The notes under the pieces were generated by a model. The model searched no databases, was not told the origin of the DNA, and worked only from the letters and a program-made list of their open reading frames with translations. Shown here piece by piece: positions 21,875 to 26,025 of a stretch of DNA of 26,025 nucleotides. Each line of letters begins with the position of its first letter. Within the stretch, counting starts at the first letter, position 1. The stretch is from positions 35,628 to 61,652 of the forward strand of contig MEVH01000005.1 in the NCBI GenBank assembly GCA_001772665.1. Reading direction: 5' to 3'. Made by a program: the position numbers and the translations under genes. The DNA comes from a candidate division WWE3 bacterium RIFCSPLOWO2_01_FULL_39_13 (lineage in GTDB: Bacteria > Patescibacteriota > WWE3 > 2-01-FULL-39-13).

Positions 21875-23968
21875 TTATTTCTTCAGCTTCTCAGCAATAT
21901 TGACAGGCACAACCTCATAATGACTCGGCTCTATGTAGGGTGCCGAAGCTCTTCCTTGTGTCAAACCGCGAAGCCTGGTCACATACCCAAACAGTTCTGC
22001 AAGGGGAACTTGAGCTCTTACAGACTGGGACTTTCCCCTGGATTCGGTACCTTCTATAATTGCTCTTCGCGAAGAAAGGTCTCCTATAACATCTCCTATA
22101 AACTCTTCAGGAGCAGCAACTTCGATTTTCATTATAGGCTCAAGGAGCTGAATTCCTGCTTTTCTGGCACCATCTTGAAATGCTGTGCTTGCAGCAATGT
22201 GAAAAGCCATCTCTGACGAGTCAACTTCATGGAATGACCCGTCAAATAAGGTTACCTCAACATCGACCATTGGATATCCCCAGCCTACGCCTTTTGACAT
22301 AGCTTCTTTAACTCCTTTTTCGACTGCGGGTATATATTCTTTCGGAATAGCGCCACCTACGACTTTATCCACAAATTGAAACCCCTCACCTCGTCCAAGA
22401 GGTTTAAGCCTCAGATAAACATGACCATACTGGCCGCGTCCTCCTGACTGGCGGATATATTTGCCTTCTATTTCAGCTTCTGATTTCACGGTTTCTCTGT
22501 AGGCAACCTGCGGGGCACCGACATTTACATCCACTCCTAGGTCTCTTTTTAAAATATCAACCTTTATTTCGAGCTGAAATTCTCCCATCCCCGAGATAAT
22601 TGTCTGACCTGATTCAGGATCAGTAGAAAGATGGAAAGTAGGATCTTCATCAACCAGCTTCTTTAGTGCGGTTCCCATTTTTTCCTGATCGGATTTTGTT
22701 TTCGGCTCAACAGCCATAGAAATAACAGGATCGGGGAATTTTATATTTTCTAAAGTGACAAGTGCATCCTGTGAGCATAAGGTATCACCAGTCGTGGTAT
22801 CTTTTAACCCTACGGCAGCTGCGATTTCGCCAGCTTTGACAATCTTTATTTCTTCACGCTCGTTTGCGTACATTAATACCAGACGACCGACACGCTCCTG
22901 CTGTCTTTTGGATGAATTGTAAATATATGAGCCGGACTGAAGCGTTCCAGAATAAACCCTGAAGTATACGAGACGACCCACATAGGGGTCTGTAACTACT
23001 TTAAAGGCAAGAGCTGCAAAGTCGTTATTTGGATCAGGCTTACACATTACTGCTTCCTCGGTTTTGGGATTTATTCCCTCTGCGGGAACAACTTCAATTG
23101 GAGATGGCAGATAATCTACTACTGCGTCCATAAGAGTCTGGACAGCTATACCTCTGTAATCTCCTCCCATTACGGGGAAAAATTCATGATCAAAACTTAA
23201 AGTGCTTTTTCTGATTGCTGTCTTGAAATCCTCTATGCTTAAATCGCCTTCGGCCAAATATTTCCCCATTAGGGCGTCATCTGCTTCAACAACTCTTTCC
23301 ATAAGTTCTGTCCTGTATTTTTTTGCGCTTTCAAGCATATCTTTAGGAACCGGAACTTCTTTTACTGATTTATCAGAATAATCATTGTACTGATAGGCTT
23401 TCATAGCAACCAGATCCACCCATCCGTTGTTGGTTTTTTCAAAACCAATCGGCAGAACAATTGGGTATGCATTTGGAGTAAGCCTTTCTTTAACTGATTC
23501 AAGAGTTTTATAAAAGTCACCGCCTATCTGGTTGATTTTATTAACTGCGAAAAGCCGTGGAACTTTGTATTTATCTGCCTGTCTCCACACGGTTTCGGTC
23601 TGAGCCTCGACTCCCATTTTTGAGTCAAGGACAACAATAGCTCCATCAAGAACTCTCAAAGATCGTTCGACTTCAGCAGTAAAATCAACGTGGCCAGGGG
23701 TATCGATAATATTGATACGGCAGTCTTTCCAGAAAGTGGTAATAGCTGCTGAAACAATTGTCACACCGCGTTCTCTTTCTTGAACCATCCAGTCGGTGAC
23801 GGTATCTCCTTCATGGACAACACCGATTTTATGCCTCAGACCTGTTAAATAAATAATTGCCTCTGTAGTTGTTGTCTTTCCCGCATCTATATGAGCAATT
23901 ATTCCAATATTTCTTATCTTGTTAATTGGATATTTCTGCGCTTTTTCTGCTAGGTGTACATCAGCCAT
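21875..23968 (-). CDS. fusA: Elongation factor G with altered G4 motif
   Basis: EF-G drives translocation and, with RRF, ribosome recycling. ATG 23968 gives 697 residues starting MADVHLAEKAQKYPINKIRNIG; an ATG 21 bases upstream adds residues unlike the family. Present: G1 AHIDAGKTTTT (25-35), G2 ERGVTIVSAA, G3 DTPGHVDF (89-96), domain II GRLVYFRVYSGTLQSG, domain IV with SGGRGQYGHV and GVGWGYPMVDVEVTL, and the domain V ending LRGLTQGRASAPYIEPSHYEVVP. The G4 motif at 143-146 reads NKIN instead of NKxD. The gene keeps full length otherwise, so it looks functional. No clear Shine-Dalgarno or promoter was seen. The yhaM-like gene, not rpsG, lies directly upstream. Confidence 0.97.
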   Translation of the reverse strand: MADVHLAEKAQKYPINKIRNIGIIAHIDAGKTTTTEAIIYLTGLRHKIGVVHEGDTVTDWMVQERERGVTIVSAAITTFWKDCRINIIDTPGHVDFTAEVERSLRVLDGAIVVLDSKMGVEAQTETVWRQADKYKVPRLFAVNKINQIGGDFYKTLESVKERLTPNAYPIVLPIGFEKTNNGWVDLVAMKAYQYNDYSDKSVKEVPVPKDMLESAKKYRTELMERVVEADDALMGKYLAEGDLSIEDFKTAIRKSTLSFDHEFFPVMGGDYRGIAVQTLMDAVVDYLPSPIEVVPAEGINPKTEEAVMCKPDPNNDFAALAFKVVTDPYVGRLVYFRVYSGTLQSGSYIYNSSKRQQERVGRLVLMYANEREEIKIVKAGEIAAAVGLKDTTTGDTLCSQDALVTLENIKFPDPVISMAVEPKTKSDQEKMGTALKKLVDEDPTFHLSTDPESGQTIISGMGEFQLEIKVDILKRDLGVDVNVGAPQVAYRETVKSEAEIEGKYIRQSGGRGQYGHVYLRLKPLGRGEGFQFVDKVVGGAIPKEYIPAVEKGVKEAMSKGVGWGYPMVDVEVTLFDGSFHEVDSSEMAFHIAASTAFQDGARKAGIQLLEPIMKIEVAAPEEFIGDVIGDLSSRRAIIEGTESRGKSQSVRAQVPLAELFGYVTRLRGLTQGRASAPYIEPSHYEVVPVNIAEKLKK

Positions 23969-24060
23969 ACGACGGATATTTAAACACATTTAAGGCGAGA
24001 TAGCAATAAGAATATGCCTCAACTGTCGGACTTTTTGGAAACTTCATCCCAGATTAGAAC

Positions 24061-25041
24061 CTAGTCAACATCGCTGGAATGGTTAATAAGATCACCCTGA
24101 TAAAAACTCCTTTTCAGCCATTTATGGTATTCAGTAAATTCTTCGCCTGTATGAAGTCCTTTTTCTATATGCTTTATTGCCTGGTTCATATCAGCGCTGT
24201 TTGTATCAACAAAACTTAAAATAAGAGCCTCAAGTGTCATAGGAACAACGGGACTCCCATACTCCAAACTTCCCTGATGGCTGATTATCAAGTGGAAAAG
24301 CTTATCACGCAGGCTCTTCGGAAAATCAGGTATTTCTTCAATCATTTCATGCAAAAGGACTATACCCTGTGTTATATGTCCGACAAGCTTGCCTGGAGTT
24401 GTTCTTACAATTGCTGCACCGACAATATCATATTCTTCAAGCTTGCCTATATCATGGAAAAACAATCCTGTGAAAAATAAATTCCAGTCCAGACCCGGGT
24501 AAATTTCAAAAAACGGCTTACTGAGTTTAAGCATTTCCCAGGTGTGCTCAAGAAGTCCTCCAACGTATGCGTGATGAACATATTCCGCAGCAGGAAAATT
24601 AGTAAATTTATCGCGGTTATCAGGGTTCGGCCAGTAGGCATCAAGTAGTTTTTTGAGATAGGGATTTTTTATTTTTGTTATCTCATCCTCTAAATCCTGC
24701 TTCATCCGGGATCGGTCTCTTGATGTAACCGGAAGGAATTCTTCGGGAGCAGCATCAATCAGCTTTTTCATAGACTCAACAATAAATTGAGGCTTTCCAG
24801 CATATTCCTGTATGTAGCCTGATGCTGAGATAATATCGCCTATCGCAAGACCTCTTTCACAATTGGAGAGATTTTCAGTCCAGACCTTTCCGAGAATGTC
24901 GCCTGTTTTATCACCAAGCTTCAGATTGTAATAGCTTTTTCCAACCCGGCTCTGTTTTGTTTCAAATTCTTTTAAAACAAAAGCCTCACCCGCTATTTTT
25001 TGATCAGTTTTTAAGTCAGCGATAGAAACGGTCTTATTCAT
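24061..25041 (-). CDS. YhaM-type 3'-5' exoribonuclease (OB fold plus HD domain)
   Basis: The 326-residue protein has the YhaM/Cbf1 arrangement: an N-terminal OB fold (about 15-92, with YYNLKLGDKTGDILGKVW) and an HD phosphohydrolase domain with H166 in LLEHTWEM, H196-D197 in FFHDIGKLEEY, H222 in LVGHITQG, H255 in ISHQGSLEYG and D279. Family members trim single-stranded RNA or DNA from the 3' end with Mn2+. It lies between radC and fusA, with a possible promoter at 25056-25083. The exact substrate in this organism is inference. Confidence 0.88.
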   Translation of the reverse strand: MNKTVSIADLKTDQKIAGEAFVLKEFETKQSRVGKSYYNLKLGDKTGDILGKVWTENLSNCERGLAIGDIISASGYIQEYAGKPQFIVESMKKLIDAAPEEFLPVTSRDRSRMKQDLEDEITKIKNPYLKKLLDAYWPNPDNRDKFTNFPAAEYVHHAYVGGLLEHTWEMLKLSKPFFEIYPGLDWNLFFTGLFFHDIGKLEEYDIVGAAIVRTTPGKLVGHITQGIVLLHEMIEEIPDFPKSLRDKLFHLIISHQGSLEYGSPVVPMTLEALILSFVDTNSADMNQAIKHIEKGLHTGEEFTEYHKWLKRSFYQGDLINHSSDVD

Positions 25042-25055
25042 GTCAGGTAAAGTTT

Positions 25056-25083
25056 AGCATAATATTGGAGACATCTATTTCAA
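25056..25083 (-). promoter_or_regulatory. Possible promoter for the yhaM-like gene
   Basis: TTGAAA (25083-25078) and TATGCT (25061-25056) with a 16-base spacer. The -35 box is one base off consensus, the -10 box two. It overlaps the end of radC and lies about 15 bases before the yhaM-like ATG, so the leader would be very short. Confidence 0.35.
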
Positions 25084-25776
25084 TGCCGAGACCATCTCAC
25101 TTGAGATTACTGATTTATAGGCATTGTCAGTCACTATAAGATGGTCAACAACAGGGATGCCCATTGTATAGGATGCTTTTAAAAGCCTTTCTGTAACAAC
25201 AATATCATCATTGCTCGGTGATACATCTCCTGAGGGGTGATTATGAACAAGTGCAATATATGAAGCGCGGCGATTGATCGCAGTTTTAAAAACTTCCCTG
25301 GGGTGGACAAGGCTTTCGTTGACTGTTCCGATCGAAAGATTATCAACAGCGATCAATCGCCGCCTTGTATCAAAAGAAACCACAACAAAATGCTCTTTTT
25401 CTCTATGCAAAAGATATGGCTTTACAAGATTGTGTATGTCGCTGGCTGAAGTATATTCCTTCGACTTAATCGTCTGCCCGCCAGAAAGCCTTCTTGCCAG
25501 CTCAAAGCATACTGCGATTTTGCATGCCTTTGCAACTCCAATGCCCTTCACTGCAAGCAACTCCTGGGCAGTAAGTTTTCCTATATCATTAGCGTCTCCA
25601 TATTTCATAACAAGCTTCTGGGCAAGTGAAGTCGCAGGCTCTCCGGAATATCCATTACCAAGAATAATAGCTATGATTTCAGATAATGACAGTGAAGATG
25701 CCCCCATTTGCATCAGGCGCTCACGCGGACGCTCATTCTCTGGAAGGTCCTTAACCGAAAAATTAGGATACCCCAT
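25075..25776 (-). CDS. radC: RadC family JAB/MPN-domain protein
   Basis: This 233-residue protein has the RadC layout: an N-terminal helix-hairpin-helix region (ELLAVKGIGVAKACKIAVCFELARR, about 72-96) and a JAB1/MPN metal-binding domain with E154, the HNHPSGDVSPSNDD signature giving H178, H180 and D191. The family was once called a DNA repair protein; its role remains unclear, though it is often linked to mobile DNA. I chose ATG 25776; an adjacent TTG at 25779 would add one residue. It lies between rpsG and the yhaM-like gene, inside what is normally the str operon. Confidence 0.93.
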   Translation of the reverse strand: MGYPNFSVKDLPENERPRERLMQMGASSLSLSEIIAIILGNGYSGEPATSLAQKLVMKYGDANDIGKLTAQELLAVKGIGVAKACKIAVCFELARRLSGGQTIKSKEYTSASDIHNLVKPYLLHREKEHFVVVSFDTRRRLIAVDNLSIGTVNESLVHPREVFKTAINRRASYIALVHNHPSGDVSPSNDDIVVTERLLKASYTMGIPVVDHLIVTDNAYKSVISSEMVSALK

Positions 25777-25885
25777 CAATCAATAATAAGCTTTGGGAAT
25801 TAACAGAAAATTTACTGATTATTAAAAAACAGACACAAAAATATTAATCGGAGATAAAAAAACAATGAAGAACCATAATCCTGCT

Positions 25886-26025
25886 CTAATATCTAAAGTG
25901 TGAGAAAGCGCGGTTTGCTTCGGCCATTCTTTTAGTATCAAGCTTCTTTTTAATTGCTGAACCCTCGTTATTGTGGGCAAGTGTGATTTCTGACGCCAGT
26001 TTCTGGCTCATAGGAGTTCCTTTTC
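25886..26025 (-). CDS. rpsG: Small ribosomal subunit protein uS7 (partial, 5' end beyond right edge)
   Basis: The last 45 or so codons of S7 are present, ending in TAG 25888. The tail reads GTPMSQKLASEITLAHNN and ends KRMAEANRAFSHFRY, matching the family ending RMAEANKAFAHYRW. S7 organises the 30S head and the E site. rpsL should lie beyond the right edge. The 109-base gap to radC holds T-rich sequence but no clear hairpin. Confidence 0.94.
   Translation of the reverse strand, partial: KGTPMSQKLASEITLAHNNEGSAIKKKLDTKRMAEANRAFSHFRY

Noticed and set aside
25274..25786. Plus-strand open frame (170 codons) opposite radC
   Set aside because: It lies fully antisense to radC, which has clear catalytic motifs; the frame has no recognisable domain.
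25780..25885. Possible terminator after rpsG
   Set aside because: There are T-rich runs on the transcribed strand but no stem that could form an intrinsic terminator.
1..26025. CRISPR arrays, insertion sequences and replication origin signals
   Set aside because: No spaced repeat array, transposase frame, terminal inverted repeats or DnaA-box cluster was seen.
1..26025. TGA read as an amino acid (as in Gracilibacteria or SR1)
   Set aside because: TGA ends several conserved genes at the expected C-terminus, such as rplX and rpsH, and does not occur inside conserved proteins.

Overview
This 26 kb window is bacterial, and every credible gene lies on the minus strand, so the locus reads from right to left. 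It carries the str, S10, spc and alpha ribosomal gene clusters end to end, followed by a tRNA-Pro gene and a restriction-modification locus cut by the left edge. TGA is used as an ordinary stop (for example rplX, rpsH, rhuM), so there is no sign of TGA recoding. Features that suggest a Candidate Phyla Radiation (Patescibacteria) genome, perhaps Microgenomates-like, are: rpmD (L30) is missing between rpsE and rplO; several proteins are short or odd (L3 of about 160 residues, a divergent L2 loop); many genes overlap or nearly abut; and base composition is moderately AT-rich. The phylum assignment is inference from gene content and was not tested by phylogeny.

Right part (26025-20102): the 3' end of rpsG, then radC and a YhaM-type OB/HD nuclease gene between rpsG and fusA, then fusA, tuf and rpsJ. 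A good sigma-70-type promoter and a leader hairpin precede tuf. Hairpins lie on both sides of rpsJ, and the one between rpsJ and rplC is a textbook intrinsic terminator.

Middle (20080-4758): rplC-rplD-rplW-rplB-rpsS-rplV-rpsC-rplP-rpmC-rpsQ-rplN-rplX-rplE-rpsN-rpsH-rplF-rplR-rpsE-rplO-secY, then a YbaB/EbfC-like gene, adk, map, infA, rpmJ, rpsM, rpsK, rpsD, rpoA, rplQ, rplM, rpsI. Together these encode most of the core ribosome, the translocon pore, the RNA polymerase alpha subunit, nascent-chain processing (Map), nucleotide balance (Adk) and initiation (IF-1). A promoter at the end of map can restart transcription at infA.

Left part (4693-1): tRNA-Pro(GGG) with an encoded CCA, then a Type I-like restriction-modification locus: a methylase subunit with an N-terminal PD-(D/E)xK nuclease-like domain, a RhuM-family gene, a short ORF that duplicates the methylase C-terminus, an unrecognised four-helix membrane protein, and an HsdS specificity subunit truncated by the window edge.

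The most notable items are: EF-G with NKIN instead of NKxD in its G4 motif; rhuM flanked by 59-bp direct repeats derived from the hsdM 3' end; the unknown membrane protein inside the restriction locus; and the terminator between rpsJ and rplC.
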